Positions 54,021 through 64,000 of a stretch of 64,000 nt of DNA are shown here, one piece after another. The notes beneath the pieces were generated by a model, which ran no database searches, had not been told where the DNA came from, and saw nothing but the letters and a program-made list of their open reading frames with translations. A program made the position numbers and the translations under genes. The stretch lies in assembly GCA_914767885.1 (NCBI GenBank), contig CAJZBQ010000012.1:310001-374000 (forward strand), in the 5' to 3' direction. The stretch's first letter is position 1. Every line of letters begins with the position of its first letter. The stretch comes from Blepharisma stoltei. Taxonomy: Eukaryota > Ciliophora > Heterotrichea > Heterotrichida > Blepharismidae.

Positions 54021-55690
54021 TTATAAATTATAATATAAATTTATGTTATTCTTTATATATTTTTCTTCTTTTTTGGAGAAATAATCTGAAATTATTCTTA
54101 TCAGATATTTCTCTTGATTTTTGGTGAAATAATCTGAATTTATTCTATTTAAATTGCTTCTCGGTTCATGAGATAAAATGGCTTGAGTTATCTTTCCTCT
54201 GTCTGAGGAACAATAGCATTTCTCATTGCATTCTATAATTTATCAAGTTTGCAAGTTAGATTGCATTATAAATTGATACCCTATTGACCCTATGCATATG
54301 CAGCCAAAGTACCCATCTTCTTGAATTTAATTAAAAAATTTATAAACTTTCTCAATTCATTGTTTAGTAATTCTGAGATATTAAAGGAAAAATTGGGTTA
54401 TTTTCTAAAAGAAATAAAAGTTAGTATATGTTTTATAATCCCATTTCAATTGCAAAATAACCTTTATCTATTATTTTGCGTTTCGTTTTTTATTTATTTA
54501 ATCGATTTATTAAACGATACAATATTTCCAAGGTTTGATAATTAATTATTCTACTTTGTGATCCAAATTGAAGATTAGACGATATTTTTGAAAATCTAAA
54601 CATTATAGATAGCTATGAGCTTTATAGATTACTAGTTCTTCAAAGAAAAATGGTGATGAAATTTTTTGAGACTTACCTAATTCTTGATTTTATAAGAATT
54701 TTTAATAGCTTGCCAAATTAATAACGAGTAGAATCAAAATGTTATAAAGCAATATATTTTAAAAATAATTTATAGCTTATAGCTCAGCTAATAATAAACA
54801 AATGATATTTATAAACAGCGTTTGATATCTATGTTTTCAAAGTTTATTTTGTTGCTACAAAGATCGATCACTTAGCTAAGAAATGAATAAAATAAATTAA
54901 TTATTTATATTAATAAGTTAACTATTACCTTCTTGATGATATTTATATGTTGAGATATGCTATCAACTGCAATTACTTGTTAAAAAATACTAAACGATAA
55001 TATAAATCACAATTTTGGGACAAGATAATATTTATCTTTTACACTCTTTTATGATTTACTCAAACTCTAGATGACAGAGAGATTTTTAGAACTAAAGAAA
55101 GCAAATTAGTGCGATATAATTTTCCGGTTTTATCTGAGGTTTGATAATCACTATAAGTACTCTTGAGAGTAAAATGCTTTAGAACAGCATCAAATCAAAA
55201 TTAACTTAAATTTTACTCTTTTTTAAAGTTTAGGTAATTTCCGTATAAAATCCTTATAACATTATTAAGCTTTAATTTATCAGCTTCAATTAGAAATTGA
55301 GAATTGAACTCTTCATCTTTCGATAAATATTACTTAATCTATAGGCATTTTGAGTTTTAAATCATAGGTATTTGTAGATATAAATTATTAACATAAAAAC
55401 TCCAACTCCTGCACATTGAAAAACTTAGGCCAAGGCGAGAAATTTGATTTTCAGCACATGATAATATAATAATAAAAATTGAAAATGTAAGATTTTTCTC
55501 TATCTCAGCAGTAGCGAAATTTTAATATTACATAATTCCCTTTATCAAAATTCATTCTCATTCTTAAAGGTATCAAAATTTGAAACATTGAAATACACTA
55601 GCGCTAAAGTGGATTCAAAATTTAATTAACTCTTGTGAATTAAAATCAAAATTTAGATTCGATAGTAACTAAATCCAGCAATTTCAGCTG
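54021..55690. other. 1.7-kb AT-rich region without recognised genes
   Basis: Upstream of the giant gene. Strongly AT-rich, with no long frame under TGA=Trp, no family A or B MITE ends and no RNA gene that I could see. It may hold promoter sequence or decayed IESs. Confidence 0.55.
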
Positions 55691-55692
55691 CT

Positions 55693-55941
55693 TTATTTTT
55701 TGTAAAACTCATCAATTATTTGTGATTGAAGACTGCTTAGACTTGCATTTATTCTTATGAGATATAGGGCCTTATTGGTCTCTTCATGGGGTGTAAAATA
55801 TAGAGTTTCTGGAATATGCACATTTTGAGACTTAGATTTGAGGTGTTGACTGATATGAACTTCACAAGAATAGATATTATATCTGAACATGAACAAAAAA
55901 AGTGGGTTTTTATGAGCAATCGAGGTTTTCAGAAACTCATA
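55693..55941 (-). pseudogene. Broken copy of kelch-gene 5' end
   Basis: MSFWKPRLLIKTHFFCSCSD, then after a one-base shift NIYSCEVHISQHLKSKSQNV and HIPETLYFTPHEETNKALYL. This parallels the start of the kelch gene at 57.37 kb (MSCWESNCSARPTFVCPCSG, VYSCEAHLIEHLKLKSQN). It stops soon after, at DEFYKK. Probably a truncated, frameshifted paralogue; a missed intron is the alternative. Confidence 0.6.
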
Positions 55942-56124
55942 AAATTTATTTATATTTCAATTAATATAGTTTAAATAAAAATATCTACAGTCAGAAAGCC
56001 TAAATATATTCCAAAGCGTTGATTTCAATTTAAAGGGGAGATTAATTATAAACATAATATTTTATTTTATATTGCTCACAATAAAATCATTCCATTAAAT
56101 TTTTGTATTATTTATCGTTTAAAA

Positions 56125-57372
56125 TTATATTTGCTTCACTTGCCTGACAGATTTTGACGCCAAATCAAAATTCATTATATAAGAGTTGTTATCCATAAAG
56201 TAAACAGAATTTTTAAGTTGAACAAAATGAGAAACAGGTCGCCCAAAAGATGGAGAAGTCCCAGCAATCCTTCATCTCTGTATATCATCGGCATCAATTT
56301 CGTATATCTTAGAGTTGCTTTCAATCACATAAATACAATTGCCAATTAAATGCAAAATCTTGACTGCATTTGGAGTTAAATTTATTGGTATTTCTGAATA
56401 TTTATTTTGAGAGACATGATAAATATAAATTTTTGCATGGTTGAGCCCTACAAAGAATATTTTATCTTTATACGAAAACCCGTTGCATGATATTGAGCCT
56501 ACACTAAGATTTTGTGGTATTTTATATCACTTATTTTCTGATATATTGTATTTCTCTGGAGTTGTCACATATCCAAAATCATTGTTTCCTCCAAAGGAAT
56601 ATACTTCGTTTTCATAATAAATAGCACTTGCATATCTACAGAGATTTGGTCTACTAGTAAGATATCTGATACTATTATCTTCATATATCATGAACGTCGG
56701 CGACGAATAGGCATTGATTCCTTGAAAGCAAAAAAGGTTGTTATCTGGGAGCTTGCATATTGATAGCCAAACAGTAGCATTATGCTCTATTGGAATTTCA
56801 ATTTCTTTATGCGAAAGGTCGTTTAGATTAACCCTCAATAATTTTTTGGTATTGTCACGAAATATATTAATTTCATTTCTCTCTTCTGGACTATCAAATT
56901 TACATTGAATATAATCAGGCAATTTTTCTTTATCTATTCAACTTAAAGTTGATATAATTTTCAACGCTTCATCAGGCTGTGAGAATAAAATTTTGTTAAT
57001 TTCATCATTTTTTGGCAAATTTTCAGCCAAAATGACTTTTTCTATTAAAACTGTATTTTCTTTAATAACTCTTTGGAATTCATCAATTGCGACTTCTAGT
57101 TGAGATTTAAGCTGCTTTATTTTTTGGGCAGTTGCATCAATTACTCTTGACTGATAGTTACTTAAATCTGAATTCCTTTTCATTAGATAATCACATATTA
57201 CTTGCTTTGTTTCAGAGTAAGAATTGAATGATTGAGGTTCAGGTTGGTGTGGATTTTGAGACTTAAGCTTAAGGTGCTCTATTAAATGAGCTTCACATGA
57301 ATATACCCCTGTGCCTGAGCATGGGCAAACAAAAGTCGGCCTTGCAGAGCAGTTTGATTCTCAGCAACTCAT
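56125..57372 (-). CDS. Zinc-finger plus kelch-type propeller protein
   Basis: About 415 aa. It starts MSCWESNCSARPTFVCPCSG with Trp from TGA. A Cys/His cluster (CPCSGTGVYSCEAHLIEHLK) looks like a B-box-type zinc finger. A coiled coil follows (IDATAQKIKQLKSQLEVAID). The C-terminal half is a kelch-like propeller with repeats such as RYASAIYYENEVYSFGGNND and the following YNISENKWYKIPQNLS, and ISCNGFSYKDKIFFVGLNHA. No introns or IESs. Such zinc-coiled coil-kelch proteins often act as adaptors, for example in ubiquitin ligases or on the cytoskeleton. The exact role is unknown. A broken paralogue lies just downstream. Confidence 0.82.
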
Positions 57373-57773
57373 TAATTATTATAGAATTATAAGTTTTATA
57401 TATCACATCATCAGCAAGATTCGGTTAAGCATGCATAAAAATCTGCATCATATCTTCCAATTTATTAATTAAGAGAATTAAATAAATTCCACAAAAATAA
57501 ATTTCAGTTTCGGAGCATGAGTAAAAATGTAGATACTGTTGAGAAGTTCAATCTGAATCAATCATATTTGAATAAGAAAAAATTATTTGACTTTGTATTT
57601 AACTTAAAAAATACACGCTCTTGAATTACTTGAGATTTAGCAATAAATGTGAGAAAATATATGAAAATACTTCATATAAATTCGAGCTAAAGTCAGCTAG
57701 AATAATAAATTATTTAATTAAAAAACCATTTCAAAAGGCTAAAATTAAAATAAAACCATAAAATATCATATAT

Positions 57774-58316
57774 CTATGCTCAACCTATAAGAATTATTAT
57801 TTCAATTGCTATTTCATATAAGATTAAATAGACTAAGCTGGCTATGCAAAACATTACTCCACAATCTGCCAAAATATATTCAGATGATGTAGAGAACTCT
57901 ACTATGTACAATAAAAATCTAGCTCTCCATTCTTGGTCAAACGCTAACATTGAAAATTTCCTTAAAATGAGAAAATAAACTCTGATTCTTGAATAAACGA
58001 CTTTCATAAAGCTAAGATAAAAACATTTTTTTTTAAATCTATCTTTTATAATTATAATATTAGATATATAGCCCGACCCTGCTTTGGATCGGGATTGTCT
58101 GATCTCTCTCGACGTCAGATGGGAGTTGGCAAAGCCAACTCCCAAGATGACAAATCTCCAACAAAAAGAGGATTTGTCATCTCCCCATCTGACGTCAGAC
58201 AAGCCTGAACTAAAGCAGGAGTCGGGCCATGCTAGTAAATAGCTTCTAGGTAATTTAATGAGATTTCTAGCATACTTGCTAATAGATGTGCGCTCACTAG
58301 CACATAATTTTGCATG
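57774..58316 (-). CDS. Small membrane protein, split by hairpin IES
   Basis: About 125 aa. It starts MQNYVLVSAHLLASMLEISL. Removing the hairpin IES (about 58072-58234) gives NYLEAIYYISNIIIIKDRFK. Hydrophobic segments follow (RVYFLILRKFSMLAF, VMFCIASLVYLILYEIAIEI), ending IILIGWA with Trp from TGA and TAG. The family was not recognised. The support is the frame restoration and the TGA use; the small size leaves doubt. Confidence 0.55.
58072..58234. mobile_element. GC-rich hairpin IES (about 163 bp)
   Basis: Arms TAGCCCGACCCTGCTTTGGA and the near reverse complement ending GGAGTCGGGCCATGCTA, with TA at both borders. The inner palindrome is GGGAGTTGGCAAAGCC. It shares TAGCCCG and GAGTTGGCAAA with hairpin 1 at 51.6 kb. 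Confidence 0.8.
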
Positions 58317-58381
58317 GGTAATTTTTTAAAATAATAACTATAAATAATTTTTCAAACCCGTCCTTGTTCGAATGACAACTG

Positions 58382-59822
58382 GCCACTCTATATTAATGAG
58401 AAGTAAGGAAAGTCTACGAGTTCACAAATGTAAATAGAAGTCACATTTTTGGCGGTCCATTACAAAGAGATGAAGCCTTTCTTCTCAAACTTAAAAAAGA
58501 AGAGCAGCAAAGAGAGCTTCAACTATGCTTAAAAGCCCAGATTGAAGAAAAAAACAGAATAAAAGAGCAAGAAAAGAAATCTCTTCGAAATTTTGAAAAT
58601 ATTGACACAAAGCCAGATCAAAAAGAAACCCAAGAAGCCTGCCATGAAAATTTAAAATCTCCAATTGACACAGAAACTTCCACTGCTGAACAAGAGGTAG
58701 CGAAAAGCCCTATTCCAGCTTTAGGCTCAGAAGTTACAATAGAAAATTTAGATTATCTTAATAGTCTCTGCAAAGAACTGAAAAATGAGCAAGAGAAACT
58801 ATCTCCCCTTTAAATTGGAACGTAAGATTTCATTTTTTGGGTACTTAACTCCTTTAAATTTTTTCATTGAAAAATTTTATCGGCAAATATGCTAATTTTA
58901 ATAAATTAGTTTTTGTCTAATTTAATAAGTATAATATTATTTAAACTGTTTTCACACTCAATCGATTAAATTTTTGATTAATTCTTCATAAAAATAATTA
59001 AAATTCAAAAATATTGTTCAATATACTTTTAAAAATTTTAAATAAAGAAAAATTTATATACAATATTTTTAAAACAAAATAAACCCTCCTTTTGAATTGA
59101 AATAGAATTCTTGGTTCCAATTAAATGGAGGAGTAAAAGGAAAAATAAAAGATCAAGAAAATGTGATCCAAGAATTGAAAACTACAAATAAAGAAAAACC
59201 AAGAACAGCGTCTGTTAGAAACAGAACTCCTAGCAAGAGGATTAAAATTTCGCCTTCAACTAGTAAACCGAATAAGCTGAAAGAGCAACATGAAGCTGAA
59301 AAGGCAAAAATTGCCAAAATAGAAGAAAGAATTGCGAATGCTAGAAAGAAAAAAGCAGAAAGCAAGCCTAAAAGCGCAATTTTGAAAAGAAGATCTAGCG
59401 ACTCCAGTGAAAAAAGCGTCATCAAAATACCTGAAACCGCTAAGCCTATAAGTCCTCCCTCACAAAGAGTGAAAAGTGCAATCATCAAGCCAGCGATTCC
59501 TTTATCCCCTGTAGTTCCTCAAACAAAGGTGCAAGTTTCTGAAGCATTAGACGCACTTGAAGGAAAAAATCTGGACAATGCCAGTCAAAGCTATTTTATT
59601 TTCCCTGATAGCGATGGCGAATTCTTCAATGAGGAAATGGAAAAACTAGCAGTAGATAATGAAAGGAGAAGTCCTATTGAAATTCAGCATACCTATGCTA
59701 GGAGCTGTGATGAGGAAAAACCTGAAGTGCCTAATACGTTTTTGGTATTCCGCAAACAGGAAAGACCTTTGCTTATGAATAAATCAGGATTTCCATGTGA
59801 TATTTTTAGAAGACCTAAATAA
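58382..59822 (+). CDS. Charged coiled-coil hypothetical protein
   Basis: A clear frame begins near FTNVNRSHIFGGPLQRDEAF. The exact start is uncertain: the ATG at 58372-58410 is in another frame and I could not place an intron. A coiled coil (LLKLKKEEQQRELQLCLKAQ) leads to a family B MITE (58802-59135). Its removal gives ELKNEQEKLKGKIKDQENVI. The C-terminal half is Lys/Ser-rich (RTASVRNRTPSKRIKISPST), then acidic. It ends at TAA 59822. The family was not recognised. It converges with the next gene, 15 bp away. Confidence 0.7.
58802..59135. mobile_element. MITE family B IES, best copy (334 bp)
   Basis: Ends TCTCCCCTTTAAATTGGAAC and TTCCAATTAAATGGAGGAG, TA-flanked. Subterminal repeats ACTCCTTTAAA and CCTCCTTTTGAATTGAA face inward. 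Excision gives AAA-CTA-AAA-GGA in frame. Confidence 0.92.
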
Positions 59823-59837
59823 TAAATTTACTATTAC

Positions 59838-60576
59838 TTACATGTTATTAAAAAAGCCTTCTTTTGGCCTTCTTAATGTAGAGGGAATGTATCCTCCTTG
59901 TTTAGCATTTTTATTCGCATAGATACTGTCTTGCCTTCTTTGCCTAATCTGAGCATTTGGAGATTCAGAGTTGCTTTGGCGCTTAGTGGGAGTTCCTTGT
60001 GAAGATGAATAGCTGGAATGGTGTCCATTGCTGCTTGTCTCAATTATACCTCGCCTTACTGAATTTACTATATTATGAAATAGACATTGTTTGGTAGCAT
60101 ATTAATCCAAATCAGCTTAAATTTTTAAAATGCTGATTTTCTTCAATTTCCGCAACCAATAAATCCTTCAACCTCTCGTTTTCTGTGTTCACTTCCGCTA
60201 TTTTTGCCTGCAATTGGGAAACCAAAGGGTCTTCGAAATCTGTTTGCTCACATTTATTTTTGTTTTCTACCAAAGCTTTAAACTCGCTGTTCAAGCTTAT
60301 CATTGACACCAATTGCTGGTCTTTTACTTCAATTTGGATTTGTAATTCTTTTATCTTCCTTTCAAAAGCAAATATTTCAGTGTTTTTCGACTGGCAAATT
60401 GCGCTTAATTCTTTTACTCGATTTTCCAAATTTTTTAGTCTCGAAATTTCTCCTTCAGCGTTTTCCGCCCTGCTTTTGACTTCTTTAAGCTCGATCTTTA
60501 GCCTTTTGATGGTTTCTGTATCGTCTTCGCCTGTGTATTCCTCGATGTCTTCATCTATTACTGTTAGCCCACTCAT
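59838..60576 (-). CDS. Coiled-coil protein with basic tail, 229 aa
   Basis: It starts MSGLTVIDEDIEEYTGEDDT. A long coiled coil follows (IKRLKIELKEVKSRAENAEG and onward to EIEENQHFKN). A 49-bp TA-bounded interruption (60071-60119) is removed to give FKNLVNSVRRGIIETSSNGH. The C-terminus is Ser/Arg/Gln-rich (RQSNSESPNAQIRQRRQDSI) and ends FFNNM then TAA. The joined length is 230 codons. The standard-code frame stops at TGA (60112). The family was not recognised; it may be cytoskeletal. Confidence 0.68.
60071..60119. mobile_element. Very short IES (about 49 bp)
   Basis: TA-bounded. It contains an in-frame TGA and TAA. Its removal opens a 75-codon C-terminal extension with consistent composition. 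It has no GT...AG borders at the required junction. Confidence 0.6.
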
Positions 60577-60618
60577 TATAAAAATATGACATTTTTATAT
60601 ATTTTTACAAATTAATGA

Positions 60619-63600
60619 TTATCTTAAATTATCTGGAGTCATTCTTGAAGACTCCGCTGGGCTTTGTCCAAACACGCTCCCTCGGCTTGGAGTTCCTTTT
60701 CTGACCTGCCTAGTGAGTTCTTGAGTTTCTCTGTCTAGTTCACGTGCTCTTTTAACTTGGTCCATAGATTCTGAATAGGATTTTGAGAGCATGTTCCTCA
60801 GTGACTCGATTTCTTTTTCTTTAATTGAGAGTTGGGTTTGGAAGTTTTTGCCTTGAAGCTCCATTTTGCTTTCTAGTTCTTGAAGCTTCGCTCGGATTTT
60901 TTCTTTTTCCTTCAAGTTTTCTTGTCGCTCTTCATCTCTTGCTTCTATTTCTTTAGCTGCTTCTCTAAGCTTTTGAGATAGCCTCTCCACGTCAGAGGCT
61001 TTTTGAATAGTGGAGCTTGCTGTTTTGTCTAATTCAGACTTCATTTGTCGCTCAAGCTGAGTGAGCTTAAGTTCAAACTCCTGTATGGAGTTCAAATGCT
61101 CTTTTTCTAAATAATGGGTTTCATCTTCGACTTGTCTGAACTTCTGTTTAAGTTTTAAATTCTGGTCTCTCTCGGTTTCTAAGTCAGAATAAGCCTGATC
61201 CAGTAAGTCTTGGTATCTTTTTTTAAGCTGAGTCAGTTCAGTCTCTCTAAGATTTTCAATAGTTTTTATTTGTTCTTCGAATTTTCGTTCTGTTTCATTT
61301 TTATCTTTCTTTGCTTCTTCAAGACTCTTAAGTGCTTGCTTTAATTCACTTTCATGCTTGGTTAATAGATCCCGCTTAGTTTTATCGAGTGCGATATCTC
61401 CAGCTTGCTTAAGCTTGCTGGTTTCTTGTTTTACTTCAACTTGCAGTTTATCAAATGCTTCTGAGTTCTTTTTAAGCAAAGAATCTAGCTGACTGTTATC
61501 TCTTTCTAGCTTATTGACATTCTCTTGCAGTTCGAAATTTCTTTTTCTCATTCTTTCAAGCTCATCAATCATATTTTTTTGGTCCTTTTTTAATAGCTGA
61601 GCAGCGTTTCTCACTGCTTCTAGCTGCTTTTCTTGGATTGCGCATTTTTCTTGGTACTGCTGGATATAGAAATTTCCCATAGATGGCGCAGTTTGCCCTT
61701 GATTTGCCCATGAGGAAAATTTTTTGGTTTGACCAAACCATATGGTGCTGGTCGAACCAAATCTTTCCCCAGTGGGCAAATCAAGGGCAAACTGCGCCAT
61801 CTATGGGAAATTTCTATAGACATTGTTGACTGTTTTGATATGGAGTCTTCCATTTCTTGCATTTTCTGTGACCACTGTCTGTTGATTTCTTCACTGACTT
61901 CTTGGACTTTTGTATCCATTTTTTTCCTCATAAAATTCGTGGCTTCCATAAACCTGAACAATAGGTCTTGGATTGATGAATTGATGTCCTTTCTCAGCAT
62001 TTGAGCTTCATTGTTGTGGAAGTTTTTTAATGCTTTGAGATCTGACCTTAAAACCTTGAGTTTTCCTTTCAACAAGTTTTTGCATCTTTCTTTAAGCTCT
62101 GCACTTTCTGCTTCAGCTAGTCCAAGCTGTTTCTGTATTAATCGCTTTTCATTGTCAGTGCAGGAAAGCTCATTGTCGTACTCATAAAGCTTATTTTTCA
62201 GCTTCATCATTTCTGTTTCATTTGAGCGCAGCGCTTCTTTAAGGTCGCTCACTTTCTTTTCATAGCCTTCTAATTCTGAGCACAAATGCTTGTTTCTGCC
62301 TTCAGACTGCAATAGTTTGCTTCTGGTTTCCATATGCCTTGCAGATTCTTCTTCAAATTTGCTGGACTCCTCAAATCTGTTCCTTTTGGATTCGTCTAAT
62401 TGGAATTTTATCGTTGTAAAGTTTTGTTGGACTTCAGCTTTTTCTTGCTGAATATATTCAAGGTCATCTTTCAACGTTTGCAGTTCTCTTGAGAGCGTTT
62501 TTGCTTTGCTTCTTTCTTTTTCAAGCTCATCTTCTAATGATTCAGTGTTTTGCTTAATTCTGTTTTCATATCTTTGTTGAGCAGTGGAGAGCTGCTCTTC
62601 TTGCTCTTGCAGCCTTTGCTTATAGTCCTCTACGATCCTTTTCATAGCTTCTTCTTCGCTTTCTATTTGCACTCTTTTCCTTTTTTCTTCCTCACACATT
62701 CCTTCTAGCTTCCCAATCTTTTCAAAAGCTGCATCCAGTTTCTGCAGGACTCCCTTTTTGCTTCTTTCTTCGTCTTCATAGTATTCTTTTATTTTCTGGA
62801 TTTCCATTATCAGCTCTTCTTTGGTTTCTTTTTCTGTGTCCAATTGCTCTTCTAAAATTTGTTTAATCTTATAGAGTTTTTCGAGCTCTGCCTGGTTTTC
62901 TTGGAGTCTGTTTTGGGACTCTTCTTTATAGGCGTTGATGGTTGTTTCGAGCTGTTTGAGTTGTTGCAGCTCTTTAATCATTTTTTCTTTTTCTTTTAAG
63001 ACTTCTTCGAACTTCTTTTTAGGGACGTATTCTGCTTCAAGCTCAGCTATTTTGGCCTCAATTAGGATTCTTGCATCATTTTCGATACTTTTAGCCCTGT
63101 TTGTCTGTATATCTTGCTGAAGCTCAGTTATTCTCTGCTCCATGGCCTGCTGCCATTGGCTTTGAATAGAGCTTAGCTGCATTTGATGCCGATTTTGCAG
63201 TTCAGCTTCTTTTCTTTGGCTTTCTAATAAGATTTCGTGGCATCTTTTTTCCCACTCTTCCTTAACCTTTTTGAGATCATCTTTTACTTCGCCTCTCTTT
63301 TTTTCCAGATCTTTTCTTTGCTCTTCAGAAACCTTTTTATAGCTTGCGAGCTGCTGCTCTAAGTTTTCTATAGTGTTTTTTTGTTCAATTATTTTTTTCT
63401 TGAAATGCTTTGCTCTTGTTTTATATTTCTTTTGAAGCTGGTCAAGGACTTCATGACTGGCTTTCTGTTCAGCTTGGATTATCAGCTCCATTTTTCCTCT
63501 GTCACTGAGTATTTGGTCTCTTTCTGCTTCTAACTGCTGGCAATAATTCCTAATCCTCTCATATTCCTCGCTGATTTTTTGTACTTGCCTATTACTTTCT

Positions 63601-64000
63601 CCCTGATCCCATCGATTCCTTGAAAATGCCTGCTCTCTAAGCTCAAAAATTTCTTTTTTTAAGCTTCCATTTTCGTTTTCCAGCAGCTGTGTCTTATTTT
63701 TTTCTTTTTCATAATATGAATTCAGCTCTTCTAAATTTAAAGTCAGACGATGAATTCTTGCTTCACTTTCAAACAGCTGATCTTCCACTTTTTTCGACAA
63801 AATTCGTGAGTTATTGACGTCTTCTGATTTCTGCTGCCACTCTTTGTCTTTCCTTTTTACAGCTTCTTCAAATTCAATTCTCATGGCAGCCATTTTGCTT
63901 CTAGCTTCGTTCATTTCTCGTTCCAACTGTTTAGCTTTGATTTCTTCTGATTTTAGCCTTTGCTTTTCTTGCTCTGAAGCTGTAATTTGGGCTTTTAATT
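60619..64000 (-). CDS. Long coiled-coil protein, runs off right edge
   Basis: More than 1,070 aa of almost unbroken coiled coil, with the N-terminus outside the window. Segments such as KKYKTRAKHFKKKIIEQKNT, EVLKEKEKMIKELQQLKQLE and LRDNA-free heptads alternate E/K/Q/R with L/I. The C-terminus is Ser/Arg-rich (KGTPSRGSVFGQSPAESSRM, TPDNLR). A 152-bp hairpin IES (61667-61818) is removed to give SKQSTMSIQQYQEKCAIQEK. Composition resembles centrosomal/basal-body or rootlet proteins. No specific family is assigned. Confidence 0.8.
61667..61818. mobile_element. GC-rich hairpin IES (152 bp) in coiled-coil gene
   Basis: Arms TAGAAATTTCCCATAGATGG (minus strand) and its reverse complement, flanked by TA. 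The loop includes GGTCGAACCAAA, as in hairpin 2 at 51.9 kb. Removal restores the coiled-coil frame; retention leads to a stop after about 50 codons in either frame. Confidence 0.9.

Overview
The window looks like germline-type (micronuclear, or IES-retaining) DNA from a heterotrich ciliate, most likely Blepharisma. Four kinds of evidence support this. (1) TGA is read as tryptophan in most genes, including at conserved positions, while TAA and TAG end genes. (2) Spliceosomal introns are almost all exactly 15 nt, with one of 16 nt, GTA...AG. (3) The DNA is AT-rich and compact, and neighbouring genes are sometimes only 1-10 bp apart. (4) Many coding exons are broken by TA-bounded insertions whose removal, leaving one TA, restores the reading frame. 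These are internal eliminated sequences (IESs). The genus call is inference; the code, intron and IES observations come directly from the sequence.

Layout. 0-6.6 kb: a coiled-coil gene, a Yellow/MRJP-type secreted or membrane protein, two small hypothetical genes, and ribosomal proteins uS9 and eL39. 7-8.5 kb: casein kinase 1. 8.6-10.4 kb: repeat-rich DNA. 10.4-16.1 kb: a hypothetical protein, a dsRNA-binding protein, a Cys-rich GPI-type surface protein, a PB1/ZZ/UBA autophagy-receptor-like protein and a CHCH-type protein. 16.3-24 kb: a kinesin-3 with a terminal CaaX box, prefoldin 4, a coiled-coil zinc-binding protein and an AAAP amino-acid transporter. 24.5-31.4 kb: two cyclic-nucleotide-gated-type K+ channels flanking a membrane-anchored methyltransferase-like gene. 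31.8-35.4 kb: a 154-aa unknown, a CFAP97-like protein and a Rad17-like clamp loader. 36.6-54 kb: one giant minus-strand gene (about 4,400 aa after removal of insertions) with repeated Cys-rich and LamG-like modules and a multipass C-terminus. 54-56 kb: mostly empty AT-rich DNA with a broken kelch fragment. 56-64 kb: a kelch gene, a small membrane protein, two hypothetical genes and a long coiled-coil protein running off the right edge.

Mobile DNA dominates the non-genic signal. MITE family A (about 11 copies, 280-380 bp, TIR CTCCCC..., TTA/TAA duplication) sits inside or near many genes. MITE family B (3 copies) has ends resembling TCCCCTTTAAATTGGAAC. GC-rich hairpin IESs with shared arm modules interrupt at least five genes. 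One family A IES carries a nested, decayed Tc1/mariner transposon inside the giant gene. Two retroposon-like insertions in the same gene, one with a perfect 15-bp target duplication, do not look TA-bounded. Short AT-rich IESs (49-111 bp) are also present.

Coordinates of IESs, introns and hand-joined genes were counted by eye and may be off by 1-2 bases; several were checked by requiring the joined gene length to be a multiple of three.
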